DNA of 64,000 nucleotides from Bog-756 sp963703145. GTDB lineage: Bacteria; Actinomycetota; Acidimicrobiia; Acidimicrobiales; RAAP-2. Of this stretch, positions 1-8,398 are shown one piece after another. Below the pieces are notes generated by a model, which did no database searches, was not told the DNA's origin, and was given only the letters and a program-made list of their open reading frames with translations. Location of the stretch: positions 3,968,001 to 4,032,000 of the forward strand of contig OY969793.1 in the NCBI GenBank assembly GCA_963703145.1. Direction: 5' to 3'. The position numbers and the translations under genes are program-made. The number at the start of each line of letters is the position of its first letter. The first letter of the stretch is position 1.

Positions 1-571
1 TTGCGCCGTCCATCTAGTGAGCATTACTCAGGCTCCGATTGGCCGCACGGCCATCGCCGAATCTGCGCCCGCATAGCGAGAAGAGGCCTGCCCCCAAGGT
101 GCCGGTAGGGGACGCTTTCACCCGTGTAATCGCGTTATTGGGACGGAAGGGGTGAATTCGTCGGTTGGCAGTCGCCAACGAGGCGGATCGCCACCCGATT
201 CAACGTCACCCTCCCTGGTCACACCCCATTTGCATGCGCGGTGATGAGAGACTCGACGGTGGTGACAGAAGGGGCGGAAGGAGACGCCGTCCAAACGGAG
301 ATTCAGGTCGAGGGGTCATCGGGGCGCCGACTCTGCGAACATTTCGGACCCGCCTTGCTGACTGGCCGAGCCCTCCCGGATCAGCAGGCATCTCCGATCT
401 CCCATGGAGGCAGCACCCATGCCGGGCTCGCGCTACTCGGAACGACCCGGCCAAGCGTCGCCGGTTCGTTCCGAGTCCAATCCGCAGCTCGCCCACGATC
501 CTGCGTCACACCCTCTGAATACCTTGAACACGATTGCAAGGGGTTCCCCTTGCCGGGGAGAGGGAGTCGGT
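1..571. other. Non-coding or degenerate leader of the mobile element
   Basis: No convincing gene was recognised here. The frame of the downstream relaxase is open from 241, and another frame is open from 404, but the translated stretches up to about 570 look like random GC-rich sequence and match no family I know. The segment holds an extended palindrome at 435-476, a short palindrome at 538-551 (AAGGGG-TT-CCCCTT), and one copy at 202-210 of the AACGTCACC/GGTGACGTT motif that clusters again near 4.6 kb. Position directly before a relaxase gene makes it the most likely place for an origin of transfer. Confidence 0.5.
435..476. repeat. Extended inverted repeat, candidate oriT
   Basis: ACTCGGAACGA at 435-445 is perfectly complementary to TCGTTCCGAGT at 466-476. 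Inside these arms CCGGC (447-451) pairs with GCCGG (460-464), giving 16 of 17 possible pairs around an 8-nt loop. It lies about 100 bp before the relaxase start. MobF relaxases commonly recognise an inverted repeat beside nic close to their own gene, so oriT is plausible; a transcriptional operator is the alternative. The nick site cannot be assigned by eye. Confidence 0.4.
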
Positions 572-3500
572 GTGGCCTGGATGCGGATGATGGGAGCGGA
601 CTCTGTCGCCTACCACCGCGAGACCATCATCGAGCGCGGCGACGACTTCCCCGGGCCGCCCTCGAGTACTACGCCTCGCGTGGTGAGACCCCGCTGCTCT
701 GGGGAGGATCGGGTGCCGAATCCCTCGGTCTGGTCGGCCCCGTCGACAACCCCTCCTACGACGCGATCTACGGACCCGGCGGGGCCCGTCACCCGAGAAC
801 GGGCGAGCGAATGGTCACCGCCCGGCGCCCGGGCATGGAGCTGGTCATCGCCGTCCACAAGTCCGTCGCCGAACTCGGGGTGCTCGGTAGGGCAGAGGAC
901 ATGCACGCCATCATGGACGCCGAGCGGGACGCCACAATTCGCTACCTGGACGAACTGACCAGAGAGCGGGGCGGACGCCGGGGAGTCGCCGCGGTCCCGA
1001 CAGCCACCACCGGACTGGTCTACGCCCACGCCCGCCACGCAACCACCCGGGCCGGCGATCCGGGGCCTCACGACCACGTGCTCATCGCCAACGTGATCGA
1101 AATGCTGGACGGAAAGGGCGGCACCAAGGCTCCCGACACCACCCTCTGGCGCGAACACCTCCACGCCGCCACCATGGTCGGCCGGGTCGCCTCGGCCGCC
1201 AAAGCGGTCCAACTCGGCTACGGCATCGAGGCCGATCCCGGTCCATCCGGCAAGCTCGGGCACTGGAAGATCAGTGGCATCCCCGACGCCGCCCTCGCGG
1301 TCCACTCCAAGCGCTCCGCCGAGATCAGCGAGGCCGTGGCCGAGAAGGGCTTTTCCACCTACCAGGCCCGCCAGGTGGCGGCCCGGGAGACGAGGAAGCA
1401 AAAACGCCACACGTCGGTCGAGGATCTCTTACCGAGGTGGCGGGCCGAACTGACCACTGCCGGCTTCCCGCCCGATCAGTTGTTGGCCGACATCGAGCAG
1501 GCCGGACTCGATTACCAGCGCCAGCACAACCAAGGGTTCGAGATCCTCGGCAACCGAGCCCTGGCCGCAACAGCTGAGGACCTGTTGGGACCGAACGGGA
1601 CGCTGTCCGCCCGCAAGGTGTTCGCCAAGCGGGACGTCATCGTGGCTGTGGCACCAATGGTCTTCGGCCTGCCGGTGACCGAGTTGGACAAAGTCACGAC
1701 CCGCGTCCTGCGTGATCCCGACGCCATCCCCCTGGTCGGGGTGCCGAGGGCATCGGAGCAGGCCTATGGCACAGTCCATGTCATCGCCACGGAGCTGGCC
1801 ATCGAACAGGCAGTGGAGCGAGGCGTCGAGAACCGGGAAGCAGCCAGGGTCTCGCCCGAGGTGGCAGCCGGTGCGGTGGGCCGCCAGAGCGCTGACCTGG
1901 GGTCGCAACTGACCCCCGGCCAGCTGGCGGCGGTGTTGGGCATCGCCACCTCGGGCCGGGGAGTGGAGTTGGTCGAAGGAGTGGCCGGGTCGGGCAAGAC
2001 GACGGTCATGGCCGCTGTCCGGGACGCGTTCGAGACGGGCGGCTTCACCGTGGTGGGCACCTCGACCTCCGGCCAGGCGGCGCGGACATTGGGTAAGGAG
2101 GCCGGGCTGTCCGAGTCCCGGACCCTGGCTTCCCTGCGCTGGAGGCTCGAACACGACCGGATGCGGCTCACTCGAAGCCACGTCCTGGTGCTCGACGAGG
2201 CCGGGATGGCTGGGGATCGGGATGTCTCCTTCCTGCTCGACCAGGCCCGGATGGCTGACTCCAAGGTGGTCATGGTCGGTGACGACCGCCAACTCGGTGC
2301 CGTGTCGGTCGGTGGGGCCATGGGGGCCCTGGTCGAACGCCACGGCGGGATCGTGCACACCCTCGACCAGAACGTCCGACAGCGCACCGAGGCCGAACGG
2401 GAGGCCCTGGCCGAACTGCGGGCCGGCAACGTCTCTCGAGCCGTGGGGCTCTACCTCGACCACGGACGAGTCGTCTGCGAGCGGACCCGCACCGAGGCGC
2501 TCGACACGCTGGTCGACCGGTGGGCGAGGGACGTATCGTCCGGCAAGGACACCGCCATGTTCGCCTGGACGCGGGCCAACGTGGCCGAACTCAACCGCCT
2601 GGCCCGAGAGCGCATGGCAGCCGAGGGACGACTCACCGGGCTCGAGCTGGTGGCCCCCGGGGGTGCCCACTATGCGGCCGGCGACCGGATCGTCACCCTG
2701 GCTCCGGCAGCAGGGGGACAGGTGGTCACCTCCGAGCGGGGCGTGGTCACGGCGGTCGACTTGGAGGACGTGCGCATCGCCATCGAGATGGAGGACGGCA
2801 GGCGGTACTGGTTCGAACAGGAAGAAATCGGACGGTCCCAGCTGGCCCATGGCTACGCCACCACGGTGCATCGGAGCCAAGGGGCCACCCACGACATCGC
2901 CCATGTCTTCGAAGACGGGGGTGGGCGGGAGTTGGCCTATGTGGCCATGAGCAGAGCCAGAGAGCAGACCAACGTCTACCTGGCCGCTGACGACCTCGAC
3001 CAGGCCCGCGAGGACCTGTGTCGCAGTTGGGAGACCGAACGACGTTGGAAGTGGGCCATCGACACAGGTTCGGTCGGCTCGGACACGCCCGGAACGCCCG
3101 CCGAACGGATCGCATCCCTCAGACAGCAAGCACTACAGGCGGAACGGGACGCCTTGGCCGCCGCCATCCCGAAGACCCTCACCGCCCAGCTCCGCCAGGC
3201 CGAATCCGACCTGAGGGCAGCCACGAGGAATCTGTACGCGTTGCACAAAGAACGCGGGTTGCAGTCAGACGGCGAGCTGGGTCGGGCCGCTGCCGAGCTG
3301 CTCTCCGCCAGGCAGGACGCCTTCCAGCACGAGCGGATGGCTGCCAACAAGGACTATTCGAGAGCCGTCCGAAGGATTGGCCGTCGCGCCGCTCCAGCCG
3401 ACATCGAACGGATCAAGGTGGCAGAAGACCGGTTGGAGAAGCTGTACCGCACCGAGGAGCAGAAGCTGACCGAGGCCTTGGATCGAGCCACCCAGAAGGT

Positions 3501-3747
3501 CGGGGAGATCAGCCACGAGGTCTCCGATCGGGAGCGGTGGATGGACGACCACCCCCACGCGCTTGGCTACCTGGCCGAGTTGGGTGTGAAGGTCCGGGAG
3601 GTGGAGCACGAGAACGACCACGAGCGCTGGACCGTCGAAGGAGAGCTGAACCCCCGACCGACCCCGGCTCCGACCGTCCCCTTCAGCCGGTCACGCGACG
3701 ACAGCCGCAGCATCGCCAACGACCGTGACTACGGCTTCGGGATGTGA
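572..3747 (+). CDS. traA: MobF-family conjugative relaxase-helicase (TraA/TrwC-like), frameshifted near its N-terminus
   Basis: This would nick and unwind DNA for conjugative transfer. The family N-terminus, with MRMMGADSVAYH, is encoded from GTG 572 behind a purine-rich GGGGAGAGGGAG, but it is in a different frame from the rest. The catalytic tyrosine pair (ALEYYASRGETPLLWGG) and everything after it are in the frame ending at 3747, so one base appears to be missing at about 653-660. After that come the relaxase metal-binding histidines (HDH at 1069-1077, with upstream HARHATTRAGD), a RecD-like helicase with Walker A GVAGSGKTT (1978-2004), Walker B VLVLDEAGM, the C-terminal motif GYATTVHRSQGATHD near 2850, and a charged coiled-coil tail. 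Total length of about 1,060 residues is normal for actinobacterial members. The frame holding the active sites is open from 241, so a product with a different N-terminus is possible. Family identity is secure; functionality is not. Confidence 0.85.
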
Positions 3748-3867
3748 GGTCATGCCTCGGTCAATGCTGGCCTCGATCCGGCTGTCGACTCTGAAGGATC
3801 TCCCACTGATCCGAATCCGCATCACCATCGACACCAGTGGCATATATCCGTGATGACGCTCCGGAGA

Positions 3868-3873
3868 TATACT
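3868..3873 (+). promoter_or_regulatory. -10 box TATACT of vapBC, leaderless start, inside an operator-like inverted repeat
   Basis: TATACT ends exactly 6 nt before ATG 3880, so transcription should begin at the start codon. The box lies in an imperfect inverted repeat (CATATATCCG around 3841 versus CGGAGATATACT around 3862-3873), a typical position for autoregulation by a VapB-VapC complex. That regulation is inferred. Confidence 0.5.
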
Positions 3874-3879
3874 GGACCC

Positions 3880-4086
3880 ATGAGCAAGCACCTGGTCGAC
3901 ATCGACAACGACCTCCTCGCCGAGGCCACGTCCATCCTCGGGGCGTCGACGATGAAGGAGGCCGTCAACCGCTCCCTCGAATCGGTGGTGTTGGCGGCTC
4001 GCCGTCGCAGCCATGCCGACCGTCTGGGGGCGATGGCCGGACTCGACCTGGATGACCCTACGGTGATGTCCGGCGCGTGGCGCTGA
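3880..4086 (+). CDS. vapB: VapB-type antitoxin
   Basis: A 68-residue protein that should neutralise the PIN toxin encoded next to it and repress their shared promoter. Its N-terminus (MSKHLVDIDNDLLAEA) and the following ILGASTMKEAVNRSLESV have the pattern of VapB antitoxins with a ribbon-helix-helix DNA-binding domain; the C-terminal part, ending VMSGAWR, would wrap the toxin. ATG 3880 is preferred over an in-frame ATG at 3850 because of the TATACT box 6 nt upstream and the start of homology. Its stop overlaps the toxin start by 10 nt, typical of translationally coupled toxin-antitoxin pairs. It probably stabilises the mobile element. Confidence 0.85.
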   Translation: MSKHLVDIDNDLLAEATSILGASTMKEAVNRSLESVVLAARRRSHADRLGAMAGLDLDDPTVMSGAWR

Positions 4087-4493
4087 ACGCGCGGTATCTG
4101 GCCGACAAGAGCGCGCTCGCCCGATTTCCCCATCCGGTCGTCGAAGCACGACTCCGACCGCTCCTGGAGGACGGCCTGGTCGCCACCTGTGCCATCGTCG
4201 ACCTCGAGGTACTGTTCTCCAGTCGGAGGCTGGTCGACTACGAGGCGGTGCTCCTGGAGCGTCGCAGCCTCGACAGCGCCCCGATCACGCCAGAAGTGCT
4301 GGACCTCGCCATCGACCTCCAACACGAGCTGGCCAAGCGCGGGCAGCATCGGCTGGCCATCCCCGACCTGATCATCTCGGCAGCCGCCCGGTCGGCCGGA
4401 CTTGTCGTCCTGCACTACGACGCCGACTTCGAACGGGTCGGAGCCGTCGGCGGTGCCGAACATGAGTGGGTCGCCCCCCGGGGCAGCCTCTGA
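4077..4493 (+). CDS. vapC: VapC-type PIN-domain ribonuclease toxin
   Basis: A 138-residue PIN-domain protein, predicted to be a metal-dependent RNase that blocks translation when VapB is lost. The four acidic residues expected in the active site are visible: D in YLADKSALAR near the N-terminus, E in VDLEVLFS, D in AIPDLIISAAAR, and D in LHYDADFERV near the C-terminus. The GTG start lies inside the last codons of vapB. Length matches the family (about 130-140). It sits between conjugation and integration genes, so it is cargo of the element. The RNA target cannot be predicted from sequence. Confidence 0.88.
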   Translation: MALNARYLADKSALARFPHPVVEARLRPLLEDGLVATCAIVDLEVLFSSRRLVDYEAVLLERRSLDSAPITPEVLDLAIDLQHELAKRGQHRLAIPDLIISAAARSAGLVVLHYDADFERVGAVGGAEHEWVAPRGSL

Positions 4494-4743
4494 TCCGGCA
4501 CCTCCCCGGATCGAAACGTCGGCCCTCTCCCAGGAAGCGTGGCGGAGCCCGCACCGCCTCCACCAGGGAGGGTGACGTTGCCGACGAACCCAAGGTGACG
4601 TTCAGGGCCGGTCACAGACCAACGTCACCTTTCGGCATTGGACCTTCGGAGAGTCCAGGGTGACATTGGAGGTGACGTCGATCCGGAGGATGGGTTGGGA
4701 CCACGGCGCACCGCCTGGCACTGATCACGACCGGAGGATGCCC
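4494..4743. repeat. Cluster of GGTGACGTT-type nonamer repeats upstream of the excisionase gene
   Basis: There is no gene in this 250-bp gap. It holds five copies of a 9-bp motif: GGTGACGTT at 4571-4579 and 4594-4602, its reverse complement AACGTCACC at 4621-4629, GGTGACATT at 4659-4667 and GGTGACGTC at 4671-4679. A further AACGTCACC lies at 202-210. Clustered directed and inverted copies beside xis and int resemble arm-type sites for integrase or Xis, or an operator for an element repressor. The role is inferred; the repetition is seen directly. Confidence 0.6.
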
Positions 4744-5061
4744 ATGCGCCACAACCCGACTTCGAAGTCGCCGAAGCCGCTACTCAGCGTCGAGGAAGCC
4801 GCCGTCCTGTTGGGGGAGACCCGATCCACGCTCTACCGGTCCATCAAGGCCGGCACCTTCCCACTCCCCATATTCAGGATCGGCCAGAGAATCCGCATCC
4901 CCCGCAGATCTGTCGAACGTCTGCTCGCCGGACTTCCGCTCATCCCGCCCGAGGACGCAAGCGTGACTCTCTCCCATCCGAGCATGTGGTCGAGGAATCA
5001 GCTCGATGCTGCAGGAGCTCCGGAGCCGGTAGCGCCCGAGGACAGCATCTTCCCTACGTGA
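4744..5061 (+). CDS. Excisionase-like MerR/Xis-type helix-turn-helix DNA-binding protein
   Basis: A 105-residue protein with the excisionase-family helix-turn-helix pattern: LLSVEEAAVLLGETRSTLYR, then IKAGTFPLPIFRIGQRIRIPRRSVERLL. In this family the domain binds next to an attachment site and steers the neighbouring integrase towards excision. ATG 4744 is chosen because GGAGG at 4733-4737 is well spaced for it; the ATG at 4738 directly abuts that ribosome binding site. Its 3' end overlaps the convergent integrase gene by 64 nt. The nonamer cluster just upstream may be its binding sites. The C-terminal 35 residues are proline-rich with no recognised domain. Confidence 0.75.
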   Translation: MRHNPTSKSPKPLLSVEEAAVLLGETRSTLYRSIKAGTFPLPIFRIGQRIRIPRRSVERLLAGLPLIPPEDASVTLSHPSMWSRNQLDAAGAPEPVAPEDSIFPT

Positions 5062-6194
5062 GCGGCGGCTCGCCGGTCCTCCTCGGGCACGGAGTCGGTG
5101 TAGTGCCGGGCCATCTTAACGGTCGACCAGCCGAGCCTCGTTTGCTTCTGCGCCTCGGAGATCACCGGGTCGAGCGCAGTGGCGTGGAAATGGCGCAACG
5201 AGTGCATGTGCACGTCTGTGGCCACCTTCCCCTTCGACCGCACCGTGGCGAAGGTGTGGCTCATCGCATCAGGGTGGGGCGGGACCAGTCCTCCGGGCTC
5301 GGAGGAGAACAGGAAGGACTCCGGCTCGAGGGTCAATCCGCATGCCATCGCCAACGAACGCTGTGCAAGCTGCAGCCGCCTGAGGATCGAGGCAGTGTCG
5401 GGGTCGACGGCCACGGTTCGGATACTGGCCCGGGTCTTCGGCGATTTCAGGATGGCGCCGCCCTTGGCCGCCACCACGCTCTGGCTGATCCGCACGGTCC
5501 CGGCGGAGAGGTCGACGTCGTTCCAGCGCAGGGCGCAGACCTCACCCCTCCGCATTCCGGTCGCTGCCACCAATCGAAGCACCGCCGCGAAGCTCGGATC
5601 GAACGTGTCGGCCGTGGCGATGAGTGTGCGCACCTCGTCGAGGCTCGGAGCCCGCACCTCGTCCCGCTCGTGCAGTGCCCAGGTGGGCAGCTCCGTGTCG
5701 GCGATCGGATTGGGCAGCGCGCCGCCGCTCCACTTTCGGGCGAGCCGGCAGGCCCGATGCATCAGGGCCCGGATCTGGCGGACGCTCGCCTCCGCCAGCC
5801 CGTCGGCCTTCAGGCGACGGAAGTACTTCTCGACGTCGTACGGACTGAGGGTCGCCAGTCGCTCGTTCCCGATCGACCCGTGCACGTGCTTCATCCACAT
5901 GTTCTCGTAGCGTCGGACGGTCGACGGGGAGAGGTCCTCCCAGCCGTTGTCCTTCCATCCCTGGATGGCATCGTTGATCGTGGTTTGCACGTTCCACCGG
6001 GGTGCCTCGACGACTGGTGGTGGGACCGGCTTGTCCTCCGCCGCCGCGACCAGTCGGGACAGCTCGCGCTCGGCGGCCCGCTTCCCGCCACGAAACGTCT
6101 GGTAGCCGTGACGCACTTTGCCGTTGGCATCGCGGCCGAGGAACACCCGCAGTTCCCACACGTTCGGCTGCCGCTCGCGCATGCTTCCGGGCAT
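4998..6194 (-). CDS. int: Tyrosine recombinase, element integrase
   Basis: A 398-residue site-specific recombinase that would integrate and excise the element at the adjacent tRNA-Lys gene. An N-terminal AP2-like arm-binding segment (ELRVFLGRDANGKVRHGYQ) is followed by a SAM-like core-binding domain (SPSTVRRYENMWMKHV) and the catalytic domain with Arg (ATGMRRGEVCALRW, about R215), HxxR (HSLRHFHATAL, about H331/R334) and nucleophile Tyr (MARHYTDS, about Y365). The usual second His of the LGH motif is Trp (TRLGWSTV), seen in many family members. ATG 6194 has GGAGG 5-8 nt upstream and is preferred to a TTG at 6218. It ends in a convergent overlap with the excisionase gene. All catalytic residues are intact. 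Confidence 0.93.
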   Translation of the reverse strand: MPGSMRERQPNVWELRVFLGRDANGKVRHGYQTFRGGKRAAERELSRLVAAAEDKPVPPPVVEAPRWNVQTTINDAIQGWKDNGWEDLSPSTVRRYENMWMKHVHGSIGNERLATLSPYDVEKYFRRLKADGLAEASVRQIRALMHRACRLARKWSGGALPNPIADTELPTWALHERDEVRAPSLDEVRTLIATADTFDPSFAAVLRLVAATGMRRGEVCALRWNDVDLSAGTVRISQSVVAAKGGAILKSPKTRASIRTVAVDPDTASILRRLQLAQRSLAMACGLTLEPESFLFSSEPGGLVPPHPDAMSHTFATVRSKGKVATDVHMHSLRHFHATALDPVISEAQKQTRLGWSTVKMARHYTDSVPEEDRRAAAHVGKMLSSGATGSGAPAASS

Positions 6195-6218
6195 TCGTCC
6201 CTCCGGACCCTCTCCCAA

Positions 6219-6238
6219 TTGTTGGGCAAACTGTTGGG
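6219..6238. repeat. Direct repeats TGTTGGG before the integrase gene
   Basis: TGTTGGG occurs at 6220-6226 and again at 6232-6238, spaced 12 bp (about one helical turn), between the integrase start and the tRNA 3' end. This is where integrase arm sites or an operator would be expected. The function is inferred. Confidence 0.35.
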
Positions 6239-6285
6239 TTTCAGGCTATCTGGAGGGTGTGACGAGGGCAAAACCGCCTCTGAAC

Positions 6286-6361
6286 TGGTGGGCCGTGCGA
6301 GTCTCGATCTCGCCACCTTGGGATTAAAAGTCCCCTGCTCTACCGGATGAGCTAACGGCCC
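6286..6361 (-). tRNA. tRNA-Lys(TTT), probable integration site of the element
   Basis: The reverse strand folds into a complete cloverleaf of 76 nt including encoded CCA (6286-6288). The acceptor stem is GGGCCGT/ACGGCCC with discriminator A, the D arm is GCTC-ATCCGGTA-GAGC, and the anticodon loop CTTTTAA gives anticodon TTT. The T stem is GCGAG/CTCGC. Two oddities are visible: the first anticodon-stem pair is G27-A43, and the T loop is ATCGAGA, with A in place of T54. The 3' end faces the integrase start 91 bp away, the usual geometry for an element inserted in the 3' end of a tRNA gene, so the 3' half may have been supplied by the element. Confidence 0.9.
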
Positions 6362-6368
6362 GCCGTGG

Positions 6369-6374
6369 AGCGTA
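6369..6374 (-). promoter_or_regulatory. -10 box TACGCT of the tRNA-Lys gene
   Basis: Reading the minus strand, TACGCT ends 7 nt before the first tRNA base, matching the TANNNT boxes seen throughout this window. No good -35 hexamer is evident. Confidence 0.4.
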
Positions 6375-6520
6375 TCGGCTCTACCCCTCATCCCTTGGAG
6401 ACCGGTACAGTCCGTTGATCCCCAAGCGGCTTTGAACGGAGGGATTGCTTGTCGGTCGCACCTTCCTTGACCCATTTGCGAGGGCACGAAGCCTGATGTC
6501 AGCCAAGGAGTATTCCGTCG

Positions 6521-7258
6521 ATGTCCGTACTCGACAATCCGGTCTGGTGGTCGTTGACCGGACCTCAGCAGGACCTAGGTACCTCGACCCCGCTGGCCGC
6601 ACGGTTCGACCCCGCCGTGTCGCCCTTCGGGGCGTTCGACGGGCCTCCCACCGCCGCCCACTGGGACGAACTCGCCTCCATCGTCGGGGCTGGTGGCCAG
6701 GTGGCAGTAATCACCGACGTCGAGTCCCCCTATGGACCTGGCGTGGGTTGGACCGCGGTGTGGGAGGCACCGGGCGTGCAGATGGTGGGCGACCAGGTGG
6801 ACCCGGCCGGATCACTGGCGGCTCAACGACCCAACCAGCGCTTCCCTACTGCGGTCCCGGAACCGCTGGGTGCCGGCGATGTCCCTGACATGCTGGCCCT
6901 CGTGGCCGAGGCCCGACCCGGTCCGTTCCTCCTCCGGACCGTGGAGTTCGGCGGCTACCGAGGCGTCCGCCGCGATGGCCGTCTGGTGGCCATGGCCGGG
7001 GAGCGGCTGCGACCGCCGGGCTATGCGGAGATCAGTGCGGTTGCCACCGATTCAGCCCATCGTCGCCAGGGCCTAGGCGAATTACTGGTGAGGGCTGTGG
7101 TGGCCGGCATCCTCGAGCGCAGCGAGATCCCCTTCCTCCACGCCGCCGAGTCCAACCTCATGGCCATCCGTCTGTACGAGGCCATGGGATTCACCGTACG
7201 CCGTCGGCTGGGATTCCTTGTTGTCCAGGCGCCTGGTGGTGCATCGCCGGAAGGATAG
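6521..7258 (+). CDS. GNAT-family N-acetyltransferase
   Basis: A 245-residue protein with a C-terminal GNAT fold. The acetyl-CoA binding motif A is visible as ISAVATDSAHRRQGLGELLV, followed by a typical NLMAIRLYEAMGFTVRRRLGF segment (motif B). The N-terminal half resembles the FR47-like proteins that carry a degenerate first domain before the catalytic one. AAGGAG about 10 nt before ATG 6521 supports this start, so unlike many neighbours this gene is read from a leadered transcript. It lies just beyond the tRNA gene, outside the element. The acetyl acceptor (small molecule, amino acid or protein N-terminus) cannot be told from sequence. Confidence 0.85.
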   Translation: MSVLDNPVWWSLTGPQQDLGTSTPLAARFDPAVSPFGAFDGPPTAAHWDELASIVGAGGQVAVITDVESPYGPGVGWTAVWEAPGVQMVGDQVDPAGSLAAQRPNQRFPTAVPEPLGAGDVPDMLALVAEARPGPFLLRTVEFGGYRGVRRDGRLVAMAGERLRPPGYAEISAVATDSAHRRQGLGELLVRAVVAGILERSEIPFLHAAESNLMAIRLYEAMGFTVRRRLGFLVVQAPGGASPEG

Positions 7259-7267
7259 GCGGACCGG

Positions 7268-8353
7268 CTAACTCGACGGTCCGGCGATAATTACCGCAGA
7301 GGGATGCCCGCCCACAACGACCCGGCCGATGACCGAGCCCGTGTGGAGATCCACGTGGATCAGCGTGCCGTTCAGGCCGGCCACCCAGGCTGAACTCCCG
7401 CCAGGGGCGATGGCGAGGCCCTCAGCCAACGTGCCGACCGGAACGGGGACTCCAGGCCGTTCCGTCGTGAGGTCGATCGGAGTGACGCTGGCGCCGCCGC
7501 TCACGTAGGCCGTGTCCGACTGGGAGACCGCGGCGATTCCGGTGGGATTGGTGCCCAGGGGGACGGCGACGCCAGGGGTCAGGGTGGCGAGTGTGATCGG
7601 CGTGAAGGTACTGGTCTGGAAGTCGGTGACCAGCGCGGTCGATCCGCTCGGCGCCACCAAGACGCCAGTCGGTTCGGCGCCTGCCGCCACCGGCGGGCCG
7701 GCCACCATGGAAGGGAGGGAGATCGGGCTCACCGTGCCGTCCTCGTAGTTGGCCACCAATGCCAGTGTGCCCTTCGGGGCGAAGGCGATCGCCACGGGCT
7801 GGCGTCCGACGGCGATGGGCCGTCCGGGCCTGAGCGACGGCAGGGACAGGGGCGTCACGGTGTTGGCCCCGAAGTTGGCCACCAGGGCCACAGTGGCCGA
7901 GGGGTTGACGGCCACAGCGTCGGGCTCGAGCCCGACCGTGACCCGGCGGACCACATCCCCCGATGCCACGTCGATCTCGCTGACGGTGTCCTCGCCCTTG
8001 TTGGCTACGAGTACGTCCTTGCCGTCGGGCGTCACCGCCAGTGCGGCCGGCAGCGTGCCGGTGGTGATCGGCGTCTGGACCTTGGGCGTGGCGGTGTCGA
8101 CCACGGCCACTGTCTTGCCCGGGTTGGCAACGCTCGCCCCGGTGGTGACGTAGGCGGTGGGGGTGGTGGACGAGGCGGCGGCCGAGCCGGAGGAGCAGCC
8201 GCCGAGGAGCAGGGCCGAAGCACCCAAGGTGACCAGCGCGGCCACGACCCCGCACCGCTCACTCAGGCTGGACACCAGGTGCAGGGTCGGCCGCCCCGCT
8301 GGCGACTTCCCGTCGATCTGGGCGTGCCGGGGCGCACGTCGCTGACTGAGCAT
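7268..8353 (-). CDS. Secreted lipoprotein with YVTN/NHL-type beta-propeller repeats
   Basis: A 361-residue protein with a long N-terminal segment, then a hydrophobic stretch and lipobox (VTLGASALLLGGC, Cys at about 53), so it is probably anchored to the outer face of the membrane. The mature part consists of repeats of about 42 residues of the YVTN type (for example AVTPDGKDVLVANKGEDTVS, AVNPSATVALVANFGANTVT, AFAPKGTLALVANYEDGTVS), about seven copies, enough to close a beta-propeller. Such propellers bind partners or ligands; no catalytic residue is evident. A TACCAT box 6 nt before ATG 8353 supports the long N-terminus. It converges with the acetyltransferase gene, separated by only 9 nt. 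Confidence 0.8.
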   Translation of the reverse strand: MLSQRRAPRHAQIDGKSPAGRPTLHLVSSLSERCGVVAALVTLGASALLLGGCSSGSAAASSTTPTAYVTTGASVANPGKTVAVVDTATPKVQTPITTGTLPAALAVTPDGKDVLVANKGEDTVSEIDVASGDVVRRVTVGLEPDAVAVNPSATVALVANFGANTVTPLSLPSLRPGRPIAVGRQPVAIAFAPKGTLALVANYEDGTVSPISLPSMVAGPPVAAGAEPTGVLVAPSGSTALVTDFQTSTFTPITLATLTPGVAVPLGTNPTGIAAVSQSDTAYVSGGASVTPIDLTTERPGVPVPVGTLAEGLAIAPGGSSAWVAGLNGTLIHVDLHTGSVIGRVVVGGHPSAVIIAGPSS

Positions 8354-8359
8354 GCGCTG

Positions 8360-8365
8360 ATGGTA
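8360..8365 (-). promoter_or_regulatory. -10 box TACCAT, leaderless start of the propeller lipoprotein
   Basis: On the minus strand TACCAT is followed by exactly 6 nt and then ATG 8353, placing the transcription start on the initiation codon. Confidence 0.5.
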
Positions 8366-8398
8366 GAGGTTCGAGCCGGTTGGGACGGTGCGCGAGGG

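Noticed and set aside
241..571. Reading the relaxase from ATG 241 as one 1,168-residue protein
   Set aside because: The first 140 residues look non-coding, while the true family N-terminus is visible in another frame from GTG 572.
1429..3129. 566-codon minus-strand frame opposite the relaxase
   Set aside because: Antisense shadow without recognisable domains; the plus strand is clearly coding.
4466..4663. 65-codon frame between vapC and the excisionase gene
   Set aside because: It overlaps the nonamer repeats, has no family resemblance and no ribosome binding site.
4998..6350. Long plus-strand open frames across the integrase gene
   Set aside because: They are antisense shadows created by high GC; the minus strand has all integrase motifs.
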